This document shows positions 44,878-53,176 of a stretch of DNA of 64,000 nucleotides, one piece after another. How positions within the stretch are numbered: position 1 is the stretch's first letter; the number at the start of each line of letters is the position of its first letter. Origin of the DNA: an uncultured bacterium (GTDB lineage Bacteria > Planctomycetota > UBA1135 > GCA-002686595); assembly GCA_937905825.1 (NCBI GenBank), contig CALCXM010000083.1, forward strand, positions 177,838 through 241,837. Direction: 5' to 3'. The notes beneath the pieces were generated by a model that worked only from the letters and a program-made list of their open reading frames with translations, searched no databases and was not told the DNA's origin. Position numbers and translations under genes: made by a program.

Positions 44878-45546
44878 ATGGAGTACGTTTACGTCGTCCC
44901 CCGGGAAGACTTGTTTCCCGATTGCTACCCGCACGGACTTGTCCCGTTCGGTGCAGAAGCTGCAGGAGAGCTTCTGAATACCGAAGAGTCCTTCTTGGCC
45001 AAGGCCAACGCCGAAGGGTTTTTCGTTGAGCGCCCACGCGCCGAACGCACTCCTGCTTGGAAGCAGATCATTCCTTACGGTGTTGTGATCTGTGACGATC
45101 GCATCCTTGTGGTGCGACGTTTGGCCCAAGGGGGTGAGAGTCGTCTGCACGACAAACTCTCGATCGGAATCGGTGGACACATCAACCCCGTGGACGATGA
45201 ACCGGCAGCTGTCCAAGCGGCAGCCGGTGCAGATCTCTTCAGCGCCGCAGCCCTGCGCGAGCTGGAAGAAGAACTCAAGATCGAAGGCACCTACACAACT
45301 CGTTCAGTCGGCGTACTCAATGACGACTCCAACCCTGTTGGAGCTGTGCATCTCGGGCTAGTGCTGGTTGTTCAGGTTCGCGGCACCGTCGAAATTCGCG
45401 AGACCGATGTGCTCGCAGGCGAATGGGCCACTCGCGAAGAGCTGAAGGAGCGCCTCGCCTCGGGCGCCAACTTCGAAACCTGGTCCAGGCTCCTTGTCGA
45501 GCAGATCGACACGTTCCTACCCCACAGCAAAGTACCGGTGGCCTAA
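44878..45546 (+). CDS. Nudix-family hydrolase with extended Nudix box
   Basis: A 222-residue protein from the ATG at 44878. After an N-terminal region beginning MEYVYVVPREDLFPDCY comes the Nudix fold: PYGVVICDDRILVVRR, then SIGIGGHINPVDDE, and after a long insert ALRELEEELKIEG. The Nudix helix RExxEE is kept, but the spacing between the first Glu and RE is about 20 instead of 7, and the glycine after EE is a lysine. This arrangement with GHINP resembles the predicted MutT-type phosphoesterases of COG4112, so it is a known variant. Nudix enzymes cleave nucleoside diphosphates linked to another moiety; the substrate is unknown. It reads away from rnpB and precedes the Sm-like gene. Confidence 0.8.
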   Translation: MEYVYVVPREDLFPDCYPHGLVPFGAEAAGELLNTEESFLAKANAEGFFVERPRAERTPAWKQIIPYGVVICDDRILVVRRLAQGGESRLHDKLSIGIGGHINPVDDEPAAVQAAAGADLFSAAALRELEEELKIEGTYTTRSVGVLNDDSNPVGAVHLGLVLVVQVRGTVEIRETDVLAGEWATREELKERLASGANFETWSRLLVEQIDTFLPHSKVPVA

Positions 45547-45713
45547 GCGCCGGTGACCCGCGCGCAAGCGCATCCATCCAACAGGCCGCAAGGACCTGTC
45601 CCCTCACAGCATCTGGAGCCTCGGCTCCAACTCCCCCTTCCAATTTCGGATTTGGCATGTCCCTTTGGGGCAACTCTCCAGCCAATTCCAAGTAAGCAAG
45701 CCCCACTCAAACC

Positions 45714-46067
45714 ATGACTCCAAGTAAGAAAAGCGGCGAGATGATCCCCGAGCGGATCTACGACATCCTGCTCAACACCCGGACTGCGGACAAGATCACG
45801 ATCCGCTTCAAGGACGGTCGGATCATTCAAGGGGCGCTGATCTTCAATCACCTCAAGGGCACGGGGCGTCTGATCAACATTGAACGCGAGACCAGCATCG
45901 ACTTCGCCGTGGATGAGATTCGCGACTTGAAGTTGCAGCCCGCCGCCAAGCGCGCGGTGGCCGCTGTTGCGGATGCCGCAGAAGGTGAAACGGCAGCCGT
46001 AGATGAAGTGGACGGACCGATCCCCGCCGTCGCCGAAGACGCCGACAAAGAGCCTGCCCCGAACTAG
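45714..46067 (+). CDS. Small protein with Sm-like or small-barrel domain and acidic tail
   Basis: A 117-residue protein. Residues 26-75 read as five short strands: KITIRFKDGRIIQGALIFNH, then GRLINIE, SIDFAVDEI and DLKL. The F-K-DGR-x-x-x-G-x-L-x-x-F pattern recalls the Sm1 motif of Sm/LSm proteins and the small SH3-like barrels of translation factors. This is a structural guess, not a family match. The last 45 residues are an Ala/Glu/Asp-rich acidic tail, probably disordered. A strong hairpin follows the stop, so it is likely the end of a transcript that may begin with the Nudix gene 167 bases upstream. An RNA-binding or scaffold role is possible. Confidence 0.6.
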   Translation: MTPSKKSGEMIPERIYDILLNTRTADKITIRFKDGRIIQGALIFNHLKGTGRLINIERETSIDFAVDEIRDLKLQPAAKRAVAAVADAAEGETAAVDEVDGPIPAVAEDADKEPAPN

Positions 46068-46097
46068 GCACGCGACCCTCGGCCCAAAACGGGCCCC

Positions 46098-46145
46098 CAG
46101 ACGCGAGACAGTTTCCCGGCCTGGCTGTGAAGTGTCTCGCGTCTG
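46098..46145 (+). terminator. Terminator-like hairpin after the Sm-like gene
   Basis: A perfect 13-bp stem (CAGACGCGAGACA / TGTCTCGCGTCTG) with a 22-base loop, 30 bases past the stop, followed by TCGTTT. It is placed just before the FG-GAP gene start at 46165. Confidence 0.6.
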
Positions 46146-46164
46146 TCGTTTCCCACTCAACACG

Positions 46165-48675
46165 ATGACCATGATCCCCGCTCTGCTCTTGCTCTTGCCC
46201 CAGTCCGTTGGACTTCACATCCAAGGTCCCGATGGTCCGGAATGGGTCAGTCACCTCATGCCAGGGAACTCGCGCTTGCTGCTGCCGACGCAATCCTTGT
46301 CGGAACGGGTGACGCGCGCCATCCCCGGTCGTCGTGGGATCGAGCTCTCCATTGGAGCCTGTGGACACAATCCAGCCCCGGGCTTCCGGGTGACGCCCCG
46401 GGCCCTTCCGCACCCAAAGGGAACGCGCTTGATGGTGTTTGGTGAGGAGTTGCGGCTCTTGAGTGAAAAGTCCCTTCCCAAGAGCGCTCAAGGTCGACCG
46501 GGCGCCCCATCCGACCTGGGCCGGCTCGCGCGCCAAGATGGCGTTGGAGTTTCGAAGAGCACGGTGCTGCTCGCCGCCGGCCCCGCGGGCAGTGACCTGA
46601 TCCTGATTCCGATCGGAGTGTCTCCAGGCCTTTGGATGCTGGAAGCCCGCCCTCCGGGAGGCGAGTGGGCCTCGATTCAAGCCGAACGACTGCCCGGCCA
46701 CGGAATGCGCTTGGATGGATCCAGCCCTTGGGAGTTGAAGCTAGGCTCCGAGGGTTTGGACCAGGCCTTCCACGCAAAGACCCGAACCTTTAGCCCGGAC
46801 AGCCAGCCCCTGGAACTCAGCAGCCTGCGGCACTTCGAAAAAACGGACCACGGCAAGCAGGTCCATCGGTATTGGGACCCCAAGTGCAGCGGTCTTGTTG
46901 CAGAGGGCAGAGGCTCCACTGATTGGGGCACCGAAGGCTCCGACGAGACCCTCGAAGTTGGAGAGCTGATTCGTGCGCGCTACTCCCCACCAACCAACAT
47001 CGGGGCCGAGCAGACGTGGACCCTGCTCCTCGACGTTCAGTTCCAGGCACCCGAGCATGGGACTTCGGTTACGGACCTAGACGGTTCCCCTCCCCCTGCT
47101 TACTTCGAGGACCAGAGCGAACGGGCTGGCGTGCACGACGTGCACTTGGAAGGCCCGAGCTTGCAGTTGGACATCCGCCCCACCATGGGCCCCGGAGCGG
47201 CCTGGGGAGACGTGGACGGGGACGGGCTCCCGGACCTCTACTTGGTTCAGGGCGGTGGCCGCGCAGGCAGCGAGGTTCCAAAGAATCGGCTGTTGCGCAA
47301 CATGGGCGACGGCACCTTCCAAGCCTTGCCGGGCGCGGCGGATTCGGGTGCTGGCATGGGCGCGCTGTTCTTCGATCTCGAAGGCGACGGGGACTTGGAT
47401 CTCTACGTGGCCAACTATGGACCGGACAAGCTTTACCGGGGCGACGGCAAGGGTGGCTTCGAGGACATCTCCGCGGAGCACGAATTGGCCGGCGACGGCT
47501 GGAGCGCGGGCATCTGTGCGGCGGACTACGATCGCGACGGGGACCTCGACCTGTACGTCACGAGTTACCTCGTCTACGACACCAGCTTGATGCCTCCCGT
47601 GGAAAAACTCCCCGGCTACGCCCGCGAGGACCCCACCGAGATGCTGCCCTTCGCCTTCCCTGGCGCGAAGAATCACTTCCTCGAAAACAAGCAGGGCAAG
47701 CTCGTCGATCGCACCGAGGAACTTGGACTCGTCGACGAACAAGGACGCGGCATGCAGGCGGTCTTCTGGGACTTTGACTTGGACGGAGACTCCGACTTGT
47801 ACGTGGCGAACGACGTGTCCTACAACGTGCTCTACCGCAATGAAGGCGACGGCAGCTTCAAAGACATCTCCTTTCAAGTGGGCATGGACGACCCGCGCGG
47901 CGGCATGGGAGTCGCCACGGGCGACGTGGACGGGGACGGGGACACGGACCTCTTCCTGACCAACTGGGAATTGGAAGCGAACGCGCTCTACCGCAACAAC
48001 CTGATTTCGCAACGGGGTCGCAAGCTGCACACGGGGTCGTTTCAAGACGTAACCGTGCACTCGCGCCTCTCGCGCGACAGCGTCGGAACAACCTCCTGGG
48101 GCGCGGTCTTCTTCGATGCGGACAACGACGGAGACTTGGATCTCTTCATTCCGAACGGCTACACGAGCCCGGATTACGAGAGCACCGGAATCTGCGTGGG
48201 ACAACCCAACCAGTTCTTCTTGAACGACGGGACCGGGCGCTTTGAAGACCGCAGTGAACAGGCTGGGGCGGCGGTTCGCGCGCCCCTCGCATCACGCAGC
48301 GCCGCCGTTTGTGACTACGACAGGGACGGCAAGCTCGACCTGTTCGTCACGAACAACAATGGGCCTTACCAGCTGCTGCGCAACGTGACGCCCGCCCCGG
48401 GCCATTGGATTGGCCTGCGTTTGCAGGGCAAGCCTCCACTGCCCTCCGCCATTGGAGCGCGCCTAGAGTTGGAGGTGGACGGACGGATCCTCTCCCGCGA
48501 GCTGCAAGCGGGCAGCGGCTACCTCGCCGGTCACGGGAACGAGATTCACTTTGGATTGGGAGACGCCGAGGAGCTCAGTGAACTGCGGGTCTGGTGGCCG
48601 GATGGGAGCACCAGCAGTCATTCCTTGGGCGAGCTCGATCGCTGGATGGTGCTCGCGCAGCCGCAGGACGACTAG
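46165..48675 (+). CDS. Secreted FG-GAP/VCBS repeat protein with ASPIC/UnbV domain
   Basis: An 836-residue exported protein. The ATG at 46165 (or the Met two codons later) begins a short hydrophobic leader (IPALLLLLPQSVG). The first 300 residues are unassigned. From about 310 to 730 there are at least seven FG-GAP/VCBS repeats with calcium-binding DVDGDGLPDLY, LEGDGDLDLY, DRDGDLDLY, DLDGDSDLY, DVDGDGDTDLF and DNDGDLDLF, which fold as a beta-propeller like integrin alpha. The C-terminal 80 residues match ASPIC/UnbV with IGARLELEVDGR, GSGYLAGHG and LRVWWPDGS. Such proteins are abundant in Planctomycetota and act in surface binding; ligands are unknown. Its stop codon shares CTAG with the stop of the convergent selenoprotein gene. 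Confidence 0.9.
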   Translation: MTMIPALLLLLPQSVGLHIQGPDGPEWVSHLMPGNSRLLLPTQSLSERVTRAIPGRRGIELSIGACGHNPAPGFRVTPRALPHPKGTRLMVFGEELRLLSEKSLPKSAQGRPGAPSDLGRLARQDGVGVSKSTVLLAAGPAGSDLILIPIGVSPGLWMLEARPPGGEWASIQAERLPGHGMRLDGSSPWELKLGSEGLDQAFHAKTRTFSPDSQPLELSSLRHFEKTDHGKQVHRYWDPKCSGLVAEGRGSTDWGTEGSDETLEVGELIRARYSPPTNIGAEQTWTLLLDVQFQAPEHGTSVTDLDGSPPPAYFEDQSERAGVHDVHLEGPSLQLDIRPTMGPGAAWGDVDGDGLPDLYLVQGGGRAGSEVPKNRLLRNMGDGTFQALPGAADSGAGMGALFFDLEGDGDLDLYVANYGPDKLYRGDGKGGFEDISAEHELAGDGWSAGICAADYDRDGDLDLYVTSYLVYDTSLMPPVEKLPGYAREDPTEMLPFAFPGAKNHFLENKQGKLVDRTEELGLVDEQGRGMQAVFWDFDLDGDSDLYVANDVSYNVLYRNEGDGSFKDISFQVGMDDPRGGMGVATGDVDGDGDTDLFLTNWELEANALYRNNLISQRGRKLHTGSFQDVTVHSRLSRDSVGTTSWGAVFFDADNDGDLDLFIPNGYTSPDYESTGICVGQPNQFFLNDGTGRFEDRSEQAGAAVRAPLASRSAAVCDYDRDGKLDLFVTNNNGPYQLLRNVTPAPGHWIGLRLQGKPPLPSAIGARLELEVDGRILSRELQAGSGYLAGHGNEIHFGLGDAEELSELRVWWPDGSTSSHSLGELDRWMVLAQPQDD

Positions 48676-49274
48676 GACGACTCCCTATCCGGGTAGGGCC
48701 GCATTTCCGGCTCCAAGTCCACGTGCACCGCGTCGGCCACGCGATTGATGTAGTTGAAGTAGGCGATGACCTGGATCGCGTCGTGAATCTGCAGGTCGTC
48801 AAAGCCTTCCTGCCGGAGCGCCAACACATCACCCTCCGTCATTTGCGCGGGACGCTTGGTGAGCTTCTCAGCGTAGGCGCACAGGGCGAGATCCGCTGAG
48901 TCGAGAGGAGCACTGCGCCAATCTGTCTCGGCCGCGTGCACCAACTCTTCCCGCTCTGCATCGCTTGCACCGGACAACTCAGCTCGATTGGACAGCTCAA
49001 CACGGAGGTCCATGGCGTGCGCTTGAGTTCAGTAGTGGCAGTCGTTGGCGCGGCTGACCACCGTCGCCAAGAGCTCCCGTTGATAACGCTGCAAGCCTTC
49101 CGGCGCGAACATCACCTTGGCGTAGAGCCCCATGGACGCGTCCAGAATCGGCGGAGCCAAACTCATCGTGCGCACGATGCCGAAGACCCGGCCCGCCCGT
49201 GCGATCGCGGCCTTGTAGGTCTTCGCCAGGCGCCCTTCCGCTTCCTGGGGCTGGAACGTACGGATCCAAGTCAT
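48672..49274 (-). CDS. AhpD-like (peroxidase-related) selenoprotein with in-frame UGA
   Basis: Read through the TGA at 49031-49029, one frame of 200 residues is complete. Upstream of it, LLATVVSRANDCHY ends the active-site helix; downstream, TQAHAMDLRVEL continues it, giving C79-H-Y-U82-x-x-x-H86. This is exactly the CxxCxxxH of AhpD/carboxymuconolactone-decarboxylase-type peroxidase-related proteins with the second cysteine replaced. The downstream half keeps the family's ADLALCAYAEKLTKRPAQMT and IQVIAYFNYINRVAD. Selenocysteine at the attacking or resolving position would suit a thiol peroxidase or disulfide reductant. A SECIS-like hairpin follows the TGA. TGA is an ordinary stop in neighbouring genes, so general recoding is excluded. 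It lies 15 bases after the M1 aminopeptidase gene. A sequencing error changing TGC or TGT to TGA is the main alternative. Confidence 0.85.
48989..49012 (-). promoter_or_regulatory. Bacterial SECIS-like element
   Basis: In the mRNA, 16 bases after the UGA, UGGAC pairs with GUCCA and, above a bulged CU, CUC pairs with GAG, closing the 6-base loop CGUGUU. The bulged U and the apical GU, about 26 bases from the UGA, are features known from the formate dehydrogenase SECIS that binds SelB. The hairpin lies within coding sequence as expected in bacteria. Confidence 0.7.
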
Positions 49275-49289
49275 CGGTCTGCGCCTGGG

Positions 49290-51788
49290 CTAGTTCGCGT
49301 TGCCGGGAGTGCGCGCCAAGACCCGTTCCAAGAGGCGACGCTCTCGGGAATGCAAGCTGGCTTTCCAGGCTTGGCGCAGGCGCAGGGCGATCTCGGGTGC
49401 ATCGTACTTGCCCAGGGTTTCGATCACGTCTTGGCGCAAGCGGTAGTCCCGGCCCACCAGAAGTTCGAAGAGCAGGTCCCTGGTTCCCAGGGTGAGTTCC
49501 GGGAACTTGCCCAGGCCGACCACCGCAGCCCGCCGCACGTTCTCGCGCAAGGAGCGATCCCGGGCCACCTCCTCCAGTTCTTCGCGCATGTCTTCCACTC
49601 CCAAGCTGATGCGAGCCGTCAAGAGCCCCGCGCGCAGGACCGAGTGCGGGGACGGAATCCTTGCACGCTGTTCCAACCAAGCCTCGGCTCCCAAGGGGTC
49701 CGCAGAGCAATAGAGCTCCGCGCTCGCCACCCGCGTCTCCCAAGAGTAGCCCACGTCAAACTGGACATCAGCAAAGGAAGCCAAGCCCGGGTTGACCCCG
49801 TACTTGATCAGTTCACGCAGAGCGGCCTTGCGCACGGCAGCTGCGTCGTCGCTGCTGGCGGCTTGCTCGAGGAAGACCCGCACGTTCTCGTTCTGCAAAC
49901 GACCGAAGGCCTCGACCGCTTCCACGCGCACGGCTTCTTGTTTGTCATCACGCAGGCGCCGCAGGATGGCCGCGTTGTAGACCGCTTGGGTGCCCGGGTC
50001 CTGTTCCGTTGAGAAGAGGCGCCCAAGGGCATCCACCGCGTCGCGACGCCCGTTGACATCATCGTCCTCGGCGGCGATCGCCAACCACTCCGAACCGCGC
50101 TTGGTCGATTTGATGCGAGCGGGCAGGTAGGAGTGCTTATCAAAGCGCACCCAAATCGGTCGGATGCTCGCGGGCAAGAGGAACGTTTGACTGCGCTGGT
50201 TGACCCATAGCCGTTGCTTGCGGCGTCCCTGGCCATCGCGCAGTTCGACCTCCACATCGAACTCGAAAACCTCGGGGGTGCCCCGCAGGGTGGAGTGCGT
50301 CTGAACCACCTGCAACTTGACTTGCCCGGCTTCTTCGTCCCAACTCCAATTCACCGCGAGCTCCGGGTAGCCCGAGCTGTAGAACCACTGGTCAAAGAAT
50401 TTTCGCAGGTCTTGGCCGGAGACCGTCTCCATGGCCTTTTGCAAATCGGGGGTGCTGACGGCACGGCCCGCATTCTCCGCCACGTACAGCTGCAGTCCTT
50501 CAAAGAAAGCTTTGTCCCCGAGCACAAAGCGCAAGAGGTGCAAGCGGCTGGCGCCCCCCGCGTAGGCCTTGCCATCGAAGAACAGATCGAATGGATCGCG
50601 ATAGACGTTGTGCACGGTTGGACGCCTGTCGGCCCCCACGTCCGCCGCGGTGTAGGCAGCCTGCGCATCGCGCATGCGCACGCGAAACTCGTCGATGCCG
50701 CGGGACTCTTCGAAGTAGAGGTTGGTCAGGTACGTGGCGAACCCTTCGTTCAACCAAATCTCCGACCAAGTCTCGCAGGTCAAGAGATCCCCGAACCATT
50801 GGTGCGCGGCTTCGTGGGCGATCAGGCTGTGGGAAGTGCCATCACGCTGCCCCGTTGCGTCGGTCAAGCTGCTCTCCGTCATGGTCGTCGCGGAGATGTT
50901 CTCCATGCCGCCGAAGGGAAAGTTCTTCACGAAGGTCTGGGAGTACTTCGGATAGGGATAGCGCTTGCCCGTCAGCTTGCTGAAGTAGGCCAGGATGTCC
51001 GCGGTCTCCTTGTAGCTGTCCTCCATCCAAGAGGAGTAGCGCGCGTCCGCCATGTGAATCAGGGGCACACCGTCCCATGTCTGGCGCACTTCCTTGAACT
51101 CGCCAGCGCAAAGGGTCATCAAGTAGGTGGAGTGCGGCGTGTTCATGCGCCAGTGCTCCATGCGCGAGATCGTCGTCTCGGCAAAGTCGATGCGCTCGCC
51201 AGCGGCCACGGCCAACCACTCCTTGGGCATGTGCACGCGCAGCTCGCTGGTCGCTTTGTCCTTGGGATAGTCCAAGCAAGGGAACCACCAATGAGCATCC
51301 ACGCATTCCCCCTGGGTCCAAGCTTGGATGGTTTTCTGTTCTTCGTTTTCGACGAACCACAAACCCTTCTTCGGCTGACCCTTGTACTCCACGATCACTT
51401 CGTCCAGCTCGCCGCTGCGCCGAGTGCCCTCGAGGAACACATGCAGTTTCTCGCCCTTCTGCTCGAAGCCCAGCTTCTGGCCTTTGCCGTCCTTGACCGT
51501 GGTCACCTCCAGGCCAGCGAAGTCCAAGTCGAGGCGCTCGAGGCGCGGCGTCACCACTCGGTAGCGCACTTCACAGCGGCCGCGCACGGAACGGGTGGCC
51601 GGTTGTAGCCAGAGCTCCAGGAAGTAGTGCTCCACATCCACCGGCTCCACCCGTGCTTCGTGGGCCACGGCGTCGGTGACCGTGCTGATCCTTTGGGGAG
51701 AGGAACAGCCGAAGGTGAGAACGGCAAGGAACAGGCTCCCCCCCAGTAGGCGGCACTTGCTCAGCAGCTCAGTCGTTTTGCGCTTCAT
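49290..51788 (-). CDS. M1-family aminopeptidase lipoprotein with HEAT-like C-terminus
   Basis: An 832-residue zinc aminopeptidase. The ATG at 51788 begins a lipoprotein signal peptide (LFLAVLTFGC, Cys28), so it is probably anchored in the periplasm or on the surface. The exopeptidase signature is GGMEN at 293-297; zinc ligands are H325 and H329 in HEAAHQW with E348 in NEGFATY. The catalytic part ends near residue 450, then a beta domain, and from about 560 a helical region of ARM/HEAT-repeat type with ALGRLF, AILRRLRDDKQEAVRVEAVEAF-like units typical of HEAT repeats. It removes N-terminal residues from peptides and fits with the other exported peptidases in the window. The selenoprotein gene follows closely. 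Confidence 0.9.
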   Translation of the reverse strand: MKRKTTELLSKCRLLGGSLFLAVLTFGCSSPQRISTVTDAVAHEARVEPVDVEHYFLELWLQPATRSVRGRCEVRYRVVTPRLERLDLDFAGLEVTTVKDGKGQKLGFEQKGEKLHVFLEGTRRSGELDEVIVEYKGQPKKGLWFVENEEQKTIQAWTQGECVDAHWWFPCLDYPKDKATSELRVHMPKEWLAVAAGERIDFAETTISRMEHWRMNTPHSTYLMTLCAGEFKEVRQTWDGVPLIHMADARYSSWMEDSYKETADILAYFSKLTGKRYPYPKYSQTFVKNFPFGGMENISATTMTESSLTDATGQRDGTSHSLIAHEAAHQWFGDLLTCETWSEIWLNEGFATYLTNLYFEESRGIDEFRVRMRDAQAAYTAADVGADRRPTVHNVYRDPFDLFFDGKAYAGGASRLHLLRFVLGDKAFFEGLQLYVAENAGRAVSTPDLQKAMETVSGQDLRKFFDQWFYSSGYPELAVNWSWDEEAGQVKLQVVQTHSTLRGTPEVFEFDVEVELRDGQGRRKQRLWVNQRSQTFLLPASIRPIWVRFDKHSYLPARIKSTKRGSEWLAIAAEDDDVNGRRDAVDALGRLFSTEQDPGTQAVYNAAILRRLRDDKQEAVRVEAVEAFGRLQNENVRVFLEQAASSDDAAAVRKAALRELIKYGVNPGLASFADVQFDVGYSWETRVASAELYCSADPLGAEAWLEQRARIPSPHSVLRAGLLTARISLGVEDMREELEEVARDRSLRENVRRAAVVGLGKFPELTLGTRDLLFELLVGRDYRLRQDVIETLGKYDAPEIALRLRQAWKASLHSRERRLLERVLARTPGNAN

Positions 51789-51952
51789 GGGCACAAGATA
51801 CTGCAAGAGCCCCGGTGCGGGGATGGGATCAATCGAGTCCTTGTCCTTCCGATCGCTTTCACCGCAAACTTGGGAAGCGTCGATGGCCCTGCGCGTCCGG
51901 GGGGTTAGAGTTTCGACCAGGCTGCGGGCACGATCAGCGCCCAACTCCATCC

Positions 51953-52747
51953 ATGGAATTCCTTCTCGAGTGCATCGGCTTCGGCCCCGACGTGGATCTC
52001 AAAGCACTCCACGCCCATGTGCGTGCGGTGGGCGAATCCGTTGCCTGGCGCGGGCCGGATGGGGAGCACTTGAAGCTGCCCCTGGCCCCGGACATCGAGC
52101 TGCGCATGGACCGCGAAGAAGGCGATTCCGTCATCACGCTCTTGCCCTACTACGCGGAACGCCGGCGCTTGCGGATCGCCGTGCTCGGAGCCCGCATCGT
52201 TGAGGATTCGCCCTTCGACGCCTTGCTCACGGGCTGGGTCGCGCCGCCCCGGCCGGACATGCAGAACCCAGGGGGATCCCCGGGAGCCTACAGCCTCGCC
52301 ACTTGGTTGACGGACGCTCGACGCTTGCCGCGCCATTTGCCGACGGGTCACGTGCTCGCCATTTCGGTCGCGGGCTTCGCTCTGCACGTGCGCTCGGTGG
52401 AGAAGGCCAACGCCAACCTGCGACCGGAGCATCAGGAGCTGCGCCGGGGCGCCTTCATCCAACCCCTCGGCGGCACGGACGATCCAGGGGGTTGCTCGGA
52501 CATCAGCGCGCGCATTCTCGAAGTGCGCCACACCACCAACCAGCTCACGGGGCTGCCCATCGACATCCTGACCGTGGACGCCCCGGAACGCCCCCTGCAC
52601 CTCTTCGTTTCCCCTTGGCAACTGGCCCAAGATGGCCTGCCCGCCCCGCGGCCGGGGTACCGCATCGATGGCACCTTCATGTTCATCGGGCGCGTGGCCG
52701 GGGGTTTGCCGAAGCCGAGCAAGCTGGCCCGCCGAAATTTTGGGTAA
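51953..52747 (+). CDS. Conserved-looking protein of unknown function
   Basis: I do not recognise this 264-residue protein. It starts at the ATG 51953 (MEFLLECIGFGPD); the frame is open further upstream, overlapping the M1 gene start region, but this part does not look coding. There is no signal peptide or membrane segment. The N-terminal 160 residues mix acidic helices and short strands (LKLPLAPDIELRM, VITLLPYY); the C-terminal 100 contain CSDISARILEVRHTTNQLTG followed by DILTVDAPERPLHLFVSP, suggesting a beta-rich domain. The final FMFIGRVAGGL may be another strand. It is divergent from the M1 gene and 60 bases upstream of a small membrane protein. Confidence 0.6.
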   Translation: MEFLLECIGFGPDVDLKALHAHVRAVGESVAWRGPDGEHLKLPLAPDIELRMDREEGDSVITLLPYYAERRRLRIAVLGARIVEDSPFDALLTGWVAPPRPDMQNPGGSPGAYSLATWLTDARRLPRHLPTGHVLAISVAGFALHVRSVEKANANLRPEHQELRRGAFIQPLGGTDDPGGCSDISARILEVRHTTNQLTGLPIDILTVDAPERPLHLFVSPWQLAQDGLPAPRPGYRIDGTFMFIGRVAGGLPKPSKLARRNFG

Positions 52748-52807
52748 GGCTTTCCCAATCACTCGCCCAGGCACTTCTGTCTTTCCACCCACTCCCTACA
52801 CACTTCC

Positions 52808-53020
52808 ATGAGCCCCGACACCACAGGACAAGGCCAAACTGGCAACGTGATCGCCGCCCTCGCGAGCTTCTTTATCCCTGGCCTCGGCCAGCTGATTCAG
52901 GGCAGGCTTTTGAAGGCGATCTTCATGGCCGTTACCTGCGCGGTGCTCTGGATTGTCTTGATGGGGTGGATCATCCACCTGTGGTCGGTGCTGGACGCTG
53001 CCCTGTACAAAGCGAGGTAG
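52808..53020 (+). CDS. Small TM2-like membrane protein
   Basis: A 70-residue protein with a glycine-rich, hydrophobic core: ALASFFIPGLGQLIQGRLLK, then IFMAVTCAVLWIVLMGWII and HLWSVLDAALYK. The sequence P-G-L-G-Q-x-x-x-G followed by two helices and a W-x-x-D-A ending is the pattern of TM2-domain and related small inner-membrane proteins, whose role is unknown. It lies behind the 264-residue unknown gene on the plus strand, and a strong hairpin follows it. Confidence 0.75.
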   Translation: MSPDTTGQGQTGNVIAALASFFIPGLGQLIQGRLLKAIFMAVTCAVLWIVLMGWIIHLWSVLDAALYKAR

Positions 53021-53088
53021 CTCGCGGGCTTCGGTCCCCCACCGGAGGTCGAGTTCAACACAGGGGGGGTCGCGCTCTACAAAGAAGG

Positions 53089-53123
53089 ATCGCGTCAGCT
53101 CGGAAATTCCGGGCTGACGCGAT
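53089..53123. terminator. Strong bidirectional hairpin terminator
   Basis: An 11-bp perfect stem (ATCGCGTCAGC / GCTGACGCGAT) extended inside by a U-G pair and four further pairs, with a 3-base loop. It is in the gap between the convergent TM2-like and metallopeptidase genes. On the minus strand it is followed by CCTTCTTTG. Confidence 0.65.
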
Positions 53124-53176
53124 TCGCTGAATAGAGGCCTTTCCCGCTGGATTCCCGGGGAGACCGCGAAACTCGA

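Noticed and set aside
44878..45546. Nudix box with a long insert as a new enzyme class
   Set aside because: The GHINP-insert arrangement resembles an already known MutT-type subgroup.
49029..49031. TGA as a simple nonsense mutation making a pseudogene
   Set aside because: Its exact position at the redox cysteine, the intact downstream half and the SECIS-like hairpin favour recoding; kept as the main alternative only.
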